Part shown: one piece after another, positions 32,811 through 41,323 of the stretch
Position numbering within the stretch: the first letter of the stretch is position 1
How the letters are laid out: each line of letters starts with the position of its first letter
Origin: CAYJAZ01 sp964371865
GTDB lineage: Bacteria; Desulfobacterota; Desulfovibrionia; Desulfovibrionales; Desulfovibrionaceae
Direction of reading: 5' to 3'
DNA: 64,000 nt
NCBI GenBank assembly: GCA_964371865.1
Contig: CAYJOR010000002.1
Location: forward strand, 62,001 to 126,000
Notes under the pieces: generated by a model
Databases searched by the model: none
Seen by the model: the letters and a program-made list of their open reading frames with translations, nothing else
What the model was told of the DNA's origin: nothing
Translations under genes and position numbers: made by a program

Positions 32811-33166
32811 TCGTTTTTGCTAAATGCGAGAAGTACATTTTCAATAATAGCTAAAGCAAGTTTTTGATCTTTTTTAGATAACTTCTCAAGTTGATCACTT
32901 AAGTAATTTGATCTAGTTTCTGTGCTTTCATTTTCACTACGGAATAAGTCGAGCACTGAACACTCTAAAACACTAGCTAAAGATTCTAATCTTGAGAATT
33001 TAGGTGCTATAACACCCTTTTCCATACGAGAAAGAGATTCTTGTTCAATTCCAAGCATAGAAGCAACTTCAACTTGTGTATATCCTAGTCTTCTTCTTTT
33101 ACTTGCTATTTTGTTTCCAACTCGTTGTGCCAATGTTAAATTGTTTTCATTTTTTCTAATAGCCAT
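32807..33166 (-). CDS. XRE-family helix-turn-helix regulator
   Basis: DNA-binding protein of 119 residues. The N-terminal 70 residues form a Cro/C1-type HTH: RRRLGYTQVEVASMLGIEQ (helices 2-3), ESLSRMEKGVIAPKFSRLES. The C-terminal tail has an LSDQLEKLSKKDQKLALAII helix, presumably for dimerisation. AGAGAGG precedes the ATG. The 389 bp upstream contain two perfect palindromes, candidates for autoregulation. The 3' end overlaps a convergent glycosyltransferase gene by 4 bp. Targets are unknown; phage origin is not suggested by the neighbours. Confidence 0.88.
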   Translation of the reverse strand: MAIRKNENNLTLAQRVGNKIASKRRRLGYTQVEVASMLGIEQESLSRMEKGVIAPKFSRLESLASVLECSVLDLFRSENESTETRSNYLSDQLEKLSKKDQKLALAIIENVLLAFSKND

Positions 33167-33239
33167 ATCGACCTCTCTCTGTTATATAGCCTTTTCAATA
33201 AAAAGTTTTTTACTGAATTAAACTACTATTATCTGAATA

Positions 33240-33255
33240 TATACTTTAAAGTATA
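33240..33255. promoter_or_regulatory. 16-bp perfect palindrome upstream of the XRE gene
   Basis: TATACTTTAAAGTATA, 74 bp upstream of the regulator's start codon. It is a candidate operator for autoregulation. The surroundings are very A/T-rich, which lowers its weight. Confidence 0.45.
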
Positions 33256-33398
33256 GATTCTTTATAACTATATAAACACTATTTCTAAATTATGCAATAG
33301 ACATAACATACTAATTTTATATACTATTTTTTTACAGAGTTCTATCTATTTGTACTTCTTAGTTAAAACTTTATAACTTTTTACGATTAACTAAAAAA

Positions 33399-33440
33399 AA
33401 TACATTCTTTATAGTTATTTCTAACCACAAAGAATGTATT
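33399..33440 (-). terminator. Terminator of the tatA-ACT transcript
   Basis: AATACATTCTTT pairs with AAAGAATGTATT (12 bp). On the minus strand an 8-U run follows, and a T-run on the other side makes it potentially bidirectional. It lies about 115 bp past the ACT gene stop. Confidence 0.75.
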
Positions 33441-33493
33441 ATTTTTTTAAACATCTTATTATATCAAGATAATATAAATTTCAAAAATATTTT

Positions 33494-33513
33494 TTATACG
33501 TATATACGTATAA
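33494..33513. promoter_or_regulatory. 20-bp perfect palindrome
   Basis: TTATACGTATATACGTATAA. It lies between the ACT gene stop and its terminator, so it is not at an obvious promoter. It may be an operator acting at a distance or a chance A/T palindrome. Confidence 0.4.
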
Positions 33514-33555
33514 GGTGTAAAAACTGATATTTTGAACAGTGTAAGCAGATATAGC

Positions 33556-33945
33556 TTATGCCTCTAAACATTTCACAGCTGCGTCAAGGTCGGTAGGGCG
33601 CAAAACAAGTGTTGCTTTTTCTGTGCAAGGTTTAATAAACACATACATATATTCTACGTTCACACCACAGTCGGTAAGCTTTTTCATTGCTTTATGCAAA
33701 CCACCTGGAATGTTATCAACTTCTACTTCCATTACTTTTGAAAGTCGAACTGTAACGTTATTCTCTTTAAGTATATCTGAAGCTTTTTTTGCATCATCTA
33801 CAATTAAACGTAGAATGCCAAAGTCAGAAGTATCAGCTAGCGATAAGGCTTGTATACTGATTTGAGCCTCAGCAAGCAATGCTGTTATCTCTGTAAGGCG
33901 CCCTGGTTTATTCTCAAGAAAAACAGAAATTTGATCTATAATCAT
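33556..33945 (-). CDS. Tandem ACT-domain protein
   Basis: Small amino-acid-binding regulatory protein of 129 residues made of two ACT domains. The first is IDQISVFLENKPGRLTEITAL with LIVDDAKKASDIL; the second begins about residue 70 with VEVDNIPGGLHKAMKKLTDC. In related sulfate reducers such proteins often sit beside a phenylacetate-CoA ligase; here the upstream neighbour is tatA (37 bp away). No enzyme domain is attached. The ligand is unknown, with branched-chain or aromatic amino acids likely by family. Confidence 0.88.
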   Translation of the reverse strand: MIIDQISVFLENKPGRLTEITALLAEAQISIQALSLADTSDFGILRLIVDDAKKASDILKENNVTVRLSKVMEVEVDNIPGGLHKAMKKLTDCGVNVEYMYVFIKPCTEKATLVLRPTDLDAAVKCLEA

Positions 33946-33982
33946 AGCATGTCCTTTATCTATATGTGCTGAAATCTATAAT

Positions 33983-34183
33983 TTATACTTGAGAAGAATC
34001 GTCATCTTTCTTCTGTTCTTTTTTTGGTGTTACATCAATTTCATCAGGTTCAGTTGAAGCCTGTTTGAAGTTACGAATTGCTCTGCCAAGCCCACCACCG
34101 ATTTCAGGTAGTTTTTTTGCCCCAAAAATAACAAGAACCAAAAGTAAAATTATTAGTAGTTCTTGTGTGCCAAGTCCGAACAT
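33983..34183 (-). CDS. tatA: Twin-arginine translocase TatA/E subunit
   Basis: Pore-forming subunit of the Tat system, which exports folded proteins such as periplasmic hydrogenases. The 66-residue protein has the short N-terminal helix (QELLIILLLVLVIFGAKKLPEIGGGLGRAI), with the FGAKKLPE hinge and an amphipathic helix, then an acidic/Lys-rich tail. AGGAGG precedes the ATG. TatB and TatC are not in the window. It is followed by the ACT gene on the same strand. Confidence 0.94.
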   Translation of the reverse strand: MFGLGTQELLIILLLVLVIFGAKKLPEIGGGLGRAIRNFKQASTEPDEIDVTPKKEQKKDDDSSQV

Positions 34184-34248
34184 ACACCCTCCTTACGTTA
34201 GCTGTATATAATCATAAGTTTTGAAGACTATAGTCTATTTAACAAAAT

Positions 34249-34274
34249 AAGGCAAGTCTTTATAGACTTGCCTT
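34249..34274 (-). terminator. Terminator of nrdJ
   Basis: Perfect 11-bp stem AAGGCAAGTCT with AGACTTGCCTT and a 4-nt loop, 5 bp past the nrdJ stop. On the minus strand ATTTTGTT follows. Confidence 0.8.
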
Positions 34275-34279
34275 TCATT

Positions 34280-36538
34280 TTAGCCGCAGCGTGAATGTGA
34301 ACAAGATGGGCAAATATGGCATCCTTCTTGGAAAACCATATCTTCGCCGCATTCAGGACATTGCACTTTACCATCTAATGATGAATTACTACTTAATTTT
34401 TCGCTAGTAGCTTTAAGATATTTAGTTTCAAGCACCCATGCAATAGCATCAGGCACAGAAAGGAGCATACCTTTTTTCTGGAATACAGGGTGTTCACCAC
34501 CGATTCCTTTAAGCTGACTTACAATAGATTTAACATCAATGCCAGATCTTAACGCAAGTGAAACAAGTCTGCCAATAGCTTCTGCTTTTGCTGTTACTGA
34601 ACGACCAGATTTTCCGATAGTTGCAAATACTTCAAAAGGTACACCATTTTCATCTTCATTTACTGTAAGATAAAGAACACCTAAGCCAGTTTGCATTTTT
34701 TGTGTGAAACCGGTTAAACGATCAGGGCGTTCTCTTACTACTATATGAGATTGAGATAAATCAAGATTTTGACTATGTTTTTTCTCTGTTTCGCCTGTAT
34801 AAAGAACTTGAATAGATTTGCTTCCATCACGATATACTGTTACGCCTTTACAGCCTAATGAGTACGCAAGACGATAAATTTTATCAATATCTTCAACAGT
34901 TGCAGAGTTTTCAAGGTTTACAGTTTTTGAAACTGCATTATCAGTATACTTTTGGAAAGCTGCTTGCATACGTAAGTGAGCTTCAGGAGAGATATCCATT
35001 GCTGTTACGTAAACATTACGCATTTTTTCTGGAAGAACATCAATTTTTTTAATGCTACCGTATTGAGCTAAAGCTTCCATAATTTCAGGTGATTGCAAAT
35101 TATTACTTGCAAGTTCGCGCTCAAAGTAAGGGTTTACTTCTAAAAGTCTTTCACCTTCCATTACATTTTTAGCAAAACAAAGAGCAAACAAAGGTTCTAC
35201 ACCTGAAGAACAAGATGCAAGAATTGAAAGAGTTCCTGTAGGAGCAATTGTTGTAATAGTTGCGTTACGTAATGGTGTGCCACCTGCAAAGATTGACTCT
35301 TCAAATGCTGGGAATGCACCACGTTCTTTAGCTAATTGAGCAGATGCAACTCTACCTTCTGATTGAATGAAGCCCATAATTTTTTCAGCTAAAAGTACAG
35401 CTTCATCTGTATCGTAACCAAGTTCAAGCATGAATAGAAGGTCAGCAAAGCCCATAACACCAAGACCGATTTTACGGTTAGTAAGAACTTTTTCTCTAAT
35501 CAAGTCAAGAGGATACACAGAGGCATCAATTACGTTATCAAGAAAACGAACTGAAAGATGAATTGTGTTCTTTAGTCCTTCCCAGTCAATACATTTTTCA
35601 GGATTATCAACACAATTTGTCGGAAGATAGAACTTTGCAAGGTTGATAGAACCTAAGTTGCAAGCTTCAAACGGAAGAAGTGGTTGCTCGCCACAAGGGT
35701 TAGTTGATTCCATATCACCTTGAGCAGGAGTTGGATTGTCTTTATTGATTCTATCTAAGAAAACAATTCCAGGGTCACCACTTTGCCAAGCTTTTTTTAC
35801 TAGGATATCAAACACTTCTTTAGCGTTTAATGTACCTTTGATTTCATTAGAATGAGGGTCAACTAAGTTATAATCTTCGCCTTTTTCAACTTTTTCCATA
35901 AATTCTTCTGTAAGACCTACGGAAAGGTTAAAGTTATTGAATTCACCATCAACTTCTTTAGCTGCGATAAATTCCATAATATCAGGGTGGTTTACACGTA
36001 AGATACCCATGTTAGCTCCGCGACGAGTTCCACCTTGTTTGATTTGTTCAGTCGCAGTATTGAAAATACGCAAGAATGATAAAGGACCGGAAGCCACGCC
36101 ACCGGTTGTTCCCACGCGTGAATCTTTTGGGCGTATACGAGAGAATGAGAAGCCTGTACCGCCACCGGATTTATGAATCATAGCTGCATATTTTACAGCG
36201 TCAAAAATTTCTTCAATTGAATCGCCAACAGGAAGAACGAAACAAGCAGCTAGTTGACCTAAACGAGTGCCGGCATTCATAAGAGTTGGTGAGTTTGGCA
36301 AAAATTTACCATGATTCATTAAATCATAAAAATTACGAGCCAATTCTTCAATTTTATATGTACTTTCAGGATATTTATTTTCTTCAAGCGCCATTGTAGA
36401 AGCTACACGCCAAAAAAGTGCTTTTGCATCTTCAGCAGGCGCTCCATTTTCATCTTTAATATAGTATCTTTTTTGTAATACTAGTTCCGCATTCGCCTGT
36501 AAATGCGTATTTTCTAAGTCAGTTGGCATAGAAAGCAT
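34280..36538 (-). CDS. nrdJ: Adenosylcobalamin-dependent (class II) ribonucleotide reductase
   Basis: Makes deoxynucleotides with adenosylcobalamin, independent of oxygen. The 752-aa protein has NSPTLMNAGTRLGQLAACFVLP, GGGTGFSFSRIRPK, the active-site NPCGEQPLLPFEACNLGSIN near residue 280, ATITTIAPTGTLSILASCSS, and a C-terminal zinc-ribbon tail (CPECGEDM..CHICPSCSHSRCG). This layout is the monomeric NrdJ type common in Desulfovibrio. GAGG lies about 10 nt before the ATG. I looked for a cobalamin riboswitch in the 331-bp upstream gap and saw none. Confidence 0.95.
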   Translation of the reverse strand: MLSMPTDLENTHLQANAELVLQKRYYIKDENGAPAEDAKALFWRVASTMALEENKYPESTYKIEELARNFYDLMNHGKFLPNSPTLMNAGTRLGQLAACFVLPVGDSIEEIFDAVKYAAMIHKSGGGTGFSFSRIRPKDSRVGTTGGVASGPLSFLRIFNTATEQIKQGGTRRGANMGILRVNHPDIMEFIAAKEVDGEFNNFNLSVGLTEEFMEKVEKGEDYNLVDPHSNEIKGTLNAKEVFDILVKKAWQSGDPGIVFLDRINKDNPTPAQGDMESTNPCGEQPLLPFEACNLGSINLAKFYLPTNCVDNPEKCIDWEGLKNTIHLSVRFLDNVIDASVYPLDLIREKVLTNRKIGLGVMGFADLLFMLELGYDTDEAVLLAEKIMGFIQSEGRVASAQLAKERGAFPAFEESIFAGGTPLRNATITTIAPTGTLSILASCSSGVEPLFALCFAKNVMEGERLLEVNPYFERELASNNLQSPEIMEALAQYGSIKKIDVLPEKMRNVYVTAMDISPEAHLRMQAAFQKYTDNAVSKTVNLENSATVEDIDKIYRLAYSLGCKGVTVYRDGSKSIQVLYTGETEKKHSQNLDLSQSHIVVRERPDRLTGFTQKMQTGLGVLYLTVNEDENGVPFEVFATIGKSGRSVTAKAEAIGRLVSLALRSGIDVKSIVSQLKGIGGEHPVFQKKGMLLSVPDAIAWVLETKYLKATSEKLSSNSSLDGKVQCPECGEDMVFQEGCHICPSCSHSRCG

Positions 36539-36869
36539 AAAATCTCTTCCTCATGTTTGTAATTTATCTATTAAATTTATAGATTTGGATACTCACTAAA
36601 TAAAAAACAAAATTCCGATATCCGCGAAGATATCAGAAACTATTTAGCCGTATCGCTCAACTGTAGTATACAGACTTTTTTATTAAAATCTAGCTCTTAA
36701 AATTGAGTTTTCATGCAAAACATACTAATTTTATTTGTTAAAATTTTAATTCTTTAATAGGATTTTTAACTATCCAACTGTAATAATTGACAAAATAACA
36801 TTTTTCTATTTTCTTGCTTTTCTTCTCATCTATGCTAGGTTCTGTTAATAGTTATTGAGGAGAACAAAG
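36539..36869. other. Intergenic region between nrdJ and the EamA transporter
   Basis: A divergent gap with no coding signal. A hairpin (GATATC at 36617-36622 and 36629-36634, stem extendable) lies in the presumed nrdJ leader. TATACT read on the minus strand near 36675 may be a -10 box. No cobalamin riboswitch core or NrdR-type box pair was recognised. Confidence 0.4.
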
Positions 36870-37787
36870 ATGTCTTATACTGCAAGCACGCCAAATCAAG
36901 TGGATGAAGTTCCAACTTCACAAATTATTTTAGTTATTAAAATGATACTCTGCGCTCTTTTTTGGGGCGGAACTTTTATAGCAGGAAAAATTGCTGCTCC
37001 TTATATATCACCAGCATTTATTGGTTTTATGCGATTTCTCATCGCTTCGCTTGTTCTCTTTTTAGTCTTACAGACAAAAGGCGGACTCCCTCACCTCGAT
37101 AAAAAGCAGTTTTGCGGAATAACTATCCTTGCTCTTACTGGGATTCTTGCTTATAACTTATTCTTTTTCCTAGGTTTACAAACTGTACCTGCTGCAAGAG
37201 CATCTCTTATAGTGGCAAATAATCCACTCCTTATTGCACTTGGTGCTGCCTTATTTCTAAAGGAAAAACTTTCTGCTCTCCAGCTTTTAGGTATTTCTAT
37301 CAGTATTTGTGGAGCGATAACAATTATCAGCAATGGCAATGTATTAGAAGTACTTTCTAGTTTTAGTTATGGCGATTTTGCAATTTTAGGTTGTGTTATA
37401 TCTTGGGCTATTTATTCTTTAGTCGGAAAAATAATTCTAAGAGGCATGACTCCGCTTGTAGCTGTTACGTGGGCGTGCATAATTGGAACTATATTCTTCG
37501 CTCCTTTTGCTTTCTTTATGACAGATTTAAGCAGTATCCCATCTTTATCATTTGATTTTTGGCTTTGTACTATTTATCTTGGAGTTTTTGGCTCAGCATT
37601 TGGATTTGTTTGGTTTTATGACGCTATAAAAGGTCTTGGAGCAACAAAAGCAAGCGTGTTCATCAACTTCGTACCTGTATTTGGTGTATTGCTCAGCGGA
37701 ATATTCTTAAAAGAACCTATTACTCTAGCAATGCTTATTGGCGGTATGTTTACGATTGTAGGTGTATATCTCACAAATAAAAAATAG
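36870..37787 (+). CDS. EamA/DMT-superfamily transporter
   Basis: Inner-membrane exporter-type transporter, 305 residues, ten predicted helices formed by two EamA repeats (ALFWGGTFIAGKIAAPYISPAFIGF in the first; SWAIYSLVGKIILRGMTPLVAVTWA and the AFGFVWFYDAIKGLGATKASVFI motif in the second). It resembles the RhaT/YdcZ-type drug and metabolite exporters; substrate unknown. The ATG at 36870 is chosen because GAGGAG lies 7 nt upstream; an in-frame TTG overlaps that signal. Two hairpin terminators follow. Confidence 0.9.
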   Translation: MSYTASTPNQVDEVPTSQIILVIKMILCALFWGGTFIAGKIAAPYISPAFIGFMRFLIASLVLFLVLQTKGGLPHLDKKQFCGITILALTGILAYNLFFFLGLQTVPAARASLIVANNPLLIALGAALFLKEKLSALQLLGISISICGAITIISNGNVLEVLSSFSYGDFAILGCVISWAIYSLVGKIILRGMTPLVAVTWACIIGTIFFAPFAFFMTDLSSIPSLSFDFWLCTIYLGVFGSAFGFVWFYDAIKGLGATKASVFINFVPVFGVLLSGIFLKEPITLAMLIGGMFTIVGVYLTNKK

Positions 37788-37799
37788 ATTTTTATAAAT

Positions 37800-37828
37800 A
37801 TCATTCATAAATTAAGCGAATGATTTTT
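37800..37828 (+). terminator. Terminator after the EamA gene
   Basis: ATCATTC pairs with GAATGAT across an 11-nt loop and is followed by TTTT. Confidence 0.6.
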
Positions 37829-37845
37829 AGACAGATAAGCTAAAC

Positions 37846-37873
37846 AGGTGTATAGATTTTATACACCTTTTTT
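37846..37873 (+). terminator. Second terminator after the EamA gene
   Basis: AGGTGTATA pairs with TATACACCT and is followed by TTTTT. It insulates the downstream sigma-54 promoter from read-through. Confidence 0.8.
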
Positions 37874-37928
37874 CATATCTTTTCACATTTTAAAAAAATA
37901 TATCATTGTATTCAGTATATTACAAACT

Positions 37929-37944
37929 TGGCACACTTCATGCT
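37929..37944 (+). promoter_or_regulatory. Sigma-54 promoter of a small membrane protein gene
   Basis: TGGCACACTTCATGCT has the full -24 element and a -12 element with one mismatch (A for the first T of TTGC). GG and GC are exactly spaced. Predicted transcription starts near 37955, which rules out the longer reading frame from 37928. Confidence 0.75.
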
Positions 37945-37975
37945 ATATCCTCTGTGTTGCGAATACGAGGTTTAT

Positions 37976-38179
37976 ATGAATAATTTATCAGTACAAAGAA
38001 AGTCATTTTCTAAAAGAATAGTTTTTATTACTTTTTCGATATTACTTCTTTTATTGTGTTTGTTTATACTTCTGTTTTCGTGCATGATTTTGTCCGATAT
38101 TGATGCTTTGGTAAACAACGAAAATAGTATTTTGTTACTCCTCAATAATCTACTACAACCTATAGTATCATTATTTTAA
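37976..38179 (+). CDS. Small single-span membrane protein under sigma-54 control
   Basis: A 67-residue protein of unknown function. A basic N-terminus (MNNLSVQRKSFSKR) precedes one strong membrane helix (about residues 15-37, IVFITFSILLLLLCLFILLF) and a short tail ending NNLLQPIVSLF with a second amphipathic stretch. The start at 37976 has GAGG 5 nt upstream. It is a single gene, isolated between two terminators on its left and a structured RNA region on its right. With positive residues first, the tail should face the periplasm. A regulatory or stress role is plausible but unproven. Confidence 0.7.
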   Translation: MNNLSVQRKSFSKRIVFITFSILLLLLCLFILLFSCMILSDIDALVNNENSILLLLNNLLQPIVSLF

Positions 38180-38215
38180 TATATATTTCATGACTTCTCC
38201 TTAAAGTTAAAAGTA

Positions 38216-38291
38216 AAAGAGCAGGAACTGCAACAACTGCTCTTTCCGATAAAAGGTAAAATTTTACACAAGCGGTTTTATCTTTTATCGG
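38216..38291 (+). ncRNA. Candidate structured RNA (two strong hairpins)
   Basis: Two adjacent stems. The first is AAAGAGCAG with CTGCTCTTT (38216-38245). The second is a 16-bp stem (38246-38261 with 38276-38291, one G-U pair) enclosing a 14-nt loop. Neither is followed by a U-run, so they are not simple terminators. A real terminator follows at 38371-38411. It may be a small RNA or a 3' UTR of the sigma-54 gene. Confidence 0.4.
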
Positions 38292-38370
38292 AACAGAACA
38301 AGTTTCAAAACACTAAAAACGAAAAACAATCTTTCATACATACTATTAAATACCTCCTTAATAGAATACA

Positions 38371-38411
38371 AAAAATAAAGACTCTTCCCCCCCTAAAGAG
38401 TCTTTATTTTT
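38371..38411. terminator. Strong terminator before ileS
   Basis: A 16-bp stem (38371-38386 with 38396-38411) with a loop of seven C, T and A; the arms carry A- and T-runs, so it can work in either direction. Confidence 0.85.
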
Positions 38412-38449
38412 ATTTAAATGATAATTTACATTTTTCAATTTTCTTTTCC

Positions 38450-38478
38450 TTGACATTCTTGAGAGCTTGAACAATAAT
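38450..38478 (+). promoter_or_regulatory. Promoter of ileS-lspA
   Basis: TTGACA, 17-bp spacer, AATAAT. It gives a start near 38485 and a very short leader before the ileS ATG. Confidence 0.7.
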
Positions 38479-38509
38479 ACAACTTATTTTAATTTTGAAG
38501 GCGGCACCC

Positions 38510-41323
38510 ATGGCTGATTATAAAGATACATTAAATTTACCGAAAACCTCATTTGCTATGAAAGCAAATTTGAATCAAAAAGAACCAGAAACACTCAAAT
38601 ATTGGGATAGCATACAAGCGTATGATGAGATGATTAAAGCATCTGGTCAAAAAGGTGAATTTGTATTGCACGATGGCCCTCCATATGCAAACGGTAACAT
38701 CCACTTAGGGACTGCATTAAATAAAATTTTAAAAGATATCATTATAAAATCAAAAAACATGCAAGGATATTCTTCACAGTATATCCCAGGTTGGGACTGT
38801 CATGGACTTCCAATTGAACATAAAGTTGAACTTCAACTTGGTGAAAAAAAGAAGACTGTCCCCGCTCATGTGGTTAGAAAACTTTGCCGTGAATATGCGC
38901 AAAAATATCTGAATATACAAAGAAAAGAATTTATCCGCTTAGGCGTTCTCGGTATCTGGGAAAAACCATATATGAGTATGGACCCTGCTTATGAATCTGC
39001 AACTTCAAAAGAACTTGCAAATTTTGTTGAACGCGGTTCTATCGTACGTAGCAAAAAACCTATCTACTGGTGTGGCTCTTGTAAAACTGCGCTTGCTGAA
39101 GCTGAAGTTGAATACGCCGATCACACATCTCCATCAGTTTATGTTCGTTTCCCTTTCAACGATGAACGACTAAAAGACGCTTTTGAGCAAGCTGACCCAG
39201 AAAATGCTTATATTATTATCTGGACAACAACTCCTTGGACTCTTCCAAACAACTTAGCAGTAGCTCTTAACCCTGAATTTGAATATGCTCTTGTAGCTTA
39301 TGAAGGCAAACAATACGTATTTGCTGCTGATTTAGTTGAACAAAGCACAAAACTTTTTGGTTGGGAAAACTATACTGTTCTTGGCAAAACTCTAGGTAAA
39401 AACTTAGAAAACCTTGAAGCAAAACACCCTTTCTACGATAGAAAATCTCCTATCGTTCTAGGCGATCACGTTACTTTAGAAGCTGGTGTTGGTTGTGTCC
39501 ACACAGCTCCTGGTCACGGTCGTGAAGATTATGAGGTTGGTCTAAAATACGGTTTAGAAATCTATTCTCCTTTAAATGATGAAGCTAAATACTACGAAAG
39601 CGTTGAATTCTTCAAAGGTATGAACGTTTTTGAAGCTAATCCTCATGTAGTAGAAAAGCTTAGAGAAGTTGGAAATCTTATATTCGACCAAAAAATCTCT
39701 CACTCCTACCCTCATTGCTGGCGTTGTAAAAACCCTGTTATTTTCCGTGCTACAACTCAGTGGTTCGTAAGCATGGAGAAAAATAACCTTAGAGAAAAAT
39801 CTCTTAATGCAATCCGTAACGATGTAAAATGGATACCTGCATGGGGTGAAGATCGTATCTTTAATATGATTGAAACTCGCCCTGATTGGTGTATCTCACG
39901 TCAACGTATGTGGGGTGTTCCAATTCTTGCGCTCCTCTGCGACGATTGCGGGGAAGCATGGAACGATCCAACTTGGATGCGTGAAATTTCTGAAAGATTT
40001 GCTAAACATACAACCGGTTGCGATTACTGGTATGAAACAGAAATTGAAGATGTTGTACCTGAAGGACTAAAATGTCCTCATTGTGGTGGCAACCATTGGA
40101 AAAAAGAAACTGATATTTTAGATGTTTGGTTCGATTCTGGAACAAGCTTTGCTGCTGTTGTTGAACAAAGAGAAGAGCTTAGCTACCCTGCTACCCTTTA
40201 TCTTGAAGGTTCCGATCAACACCGCGGCTGGTTCCACTCTTCACTTCTTGTATCAATGGGTACACGTGATCAAGCTCCTTATAAAGAAGTTCTTACTCAC
40301 GGATATGTTGTTGATAAAGACAGCCGTAAGATGTCTAAATCAATAGGAAACGTAATCGCACCTCAAGATATTATGGCAAAATTCGGTGCAGATATTCTTC
40401 GTCTTTGGGTTTCTTCTTCTGACTACAGAGAAGATATCAGAATTTCTGATGAAATTCTTGCTCGTTTGACAGAAGCTTACCGCCGTATCCGTAACACTTG
40501 CCGCTATTTACTAGGAAGCATTAACGACCTTACACCAGAAGCTCTTGTTAAAGTTGAAGATTTACTTCCTGTTGATAGATATATGCTAGACGTTATAGTT
40601 CGTAACCACAACTTATTGCAACAAGCGTATACTGACTACGAATTCCATAAAGTTTACCATACATTACACGGTCTTTGCGTAACTGAACTTTCATCATTCT
40701 ACTTGGATGGACTAAAAGATAGACTTTATGCCTCACTCCCTAATTCACTCGAACGCCGTTCTGCTCAAACAGTTTTATTTGAAATATTAATGATACTTAT
40801 CAGAGATATGGCACCTGTACTTTCATTCACAGCGGAAGAAGTATTGAAGTTCGTTCCTGAAGCTCTAAGACCTGATGTGAAAACTGTATTTGCAATCAGC
40901 GAATATCAAGCACCAAGCCTTCTTTCTGAAGCAGCTCTTAAAGACTGGGAAGCAATTCTAAACCTTCGTTCAGAACTAACAAAAGCTATTGAACCACAAA
41001 GAAAAGAAGGGCTTATCGGTCACTCACTTGACACAGCTGTAACGGTGTTTGCAGATGCGAATCTTGTTGATATGATTGAGAAAAAAGCTATTGATATGCG
41101 CGAAATCTGTATAGTATCACAGCTTTCAATCAAACCATACAGTGAAAAACCTGCTGCTGTAGCTGACTGTGCTGAGAATCTTGCAATCGTAGTAGAACGA
41201 GCAAAAGGCGAAAAATGCGAACGTTGCTGGATTTACACAGAAGAAGCTGGAAAAGATGCTGATTATCCTACACTTTGTCCAAGATGTGCAAGCGTAATGC
41301 GTGCCTTGGAGGCAAATGCCTAG
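38510..41323 (+). CDS. ileS: Isoleucyl-tRNA synthetase
   Basis: Charges tRNA-Ile in the cytoplasm. The 937-residue chain has the HIGH-type motif in GPPYANGNIHLGTALNKIL, the editing domain, KMSKS in SRKMSKSIGN, and a C-terminal zinc finger (CERCWIYTEEAGKD..LCPRC). The ATG at 38510 (MADYKDTLNLPKT) has AAGG 8 nt upstream; the frame from 38495 begins with TTG within that signal. The 3' end overlaps lspA, the usual order in proteobacteria. Confidence 0.97.
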   Translation: MADYKDTLNLPKTSFAMKANLNQKEPETLKYWDSIQAYDEMIKASGQKGEFVLHDGPPYANGNIHLGTALNKILKDIIIKSKNMQGYSSQYIPGWDCHGLPIEHKVELQLGEKKKTVPAHVVRKLCREYAQKYLNIQRKEFIRLGVLGIWEKPYMSMDPAYESATSKELANFVERGSIVRSKKPIYWCGSCKTALAEAEVEYADHTSPSVYVRFPFNDERLKDAFEQADPENAYIIIWTTTPWTLPNNLAVALNPEFEYALVAYEGKQYVFAADLVEQSTKLFGWENYTVLGKTLGKNLENLEAKHPFYDRKSPIVLGDHVTLEAGVGCVHTAPGHGREDYEVGLKYGLEIYSPLNDEAKYYESVEFFKGMNVFEANPHVVEKLREVGNLIFDQKISHSYPHCWRCKNPVIFRATTQWFVSMEKNNLREKSLNAIRNDVKWIPAWGEDRIFNMIETRPDWCISRQRMWGVPILALLCDDCGEAWNDPTWMREISERFAKHTTGCDYWYETEIEDVVPEGLKCPHCGGNHWKKETDILDVWFDSGTSFAAVVEQREELSYPATLYLEGSDQHRGWFHSSLLVSMGTRDQAPYKEVLTHGYVVDKDSRKMSKSIGNVIAPQDIMAKFGADILRLWVSSSDYREDIRISDEILARLTEAYRRIRNTCRYLLGSINDLTPEALVKVEDLLPVDRYMLDVIVRNHNLLQQAYTDYEFHKVYHTLHGLCVTELSSFYLDGLKDRLYASLPNSLERRSAQTVLFEILMILIRDMAPVLSFTAEEVLKFVPEALRPDVKTVFAISEYQAPSLLSEAALKDWEAILNLRSELTKAIEPQRKEGLIGHSLDTAVTVFADANLVDMIEKKAIDMREICIVSQLSIKPYSEKPAAVADCAENLAIVVERAKGEKCERCWIYTEEAGKDADYPTLCPRCASVMRALEANA

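Larger units (their letters stand above)
33167..33555. other. AT-rich intergenic region upstream of the XRE gene
   Basis: A 389-bp gap with no coding signal. It holds two perfect palindromes (33240-33255 and 33494-33513) and the terminator of the opposite operon (33399-33447). The XRE promoter must lie in the first 150 bp, but no clear boxes were seen. Confidence 0.5.
38180..38509. other. Intergenic region before ileS
   Basis: No coding sequence is seen. It holds the two-hairpin structure (38216-38291), a strong terminator (38371-38411) and the ileS promoter (38450-38478). No T-box motif was found. Confidence 0.5.

Noticed and set aside
33495..33512. LexA or phage operator reading of the TACGTATATACGTA palindrome
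   Set aside because: Does not match CTGT-N8-ACAG or another known box and is not at a promoter.
36539..36869. Cobalamin riboswitch expected before a B12-dependent nrdJ
   Set aside because: No B12-box core or typical paired elements could be recognised; only a small hairpin is present.
38180..38509. T-box leader before ileS
   Set aside because: No T-box sequence or antiterminator pairing was seen; the terminator lies upstream of the ileS promoter.
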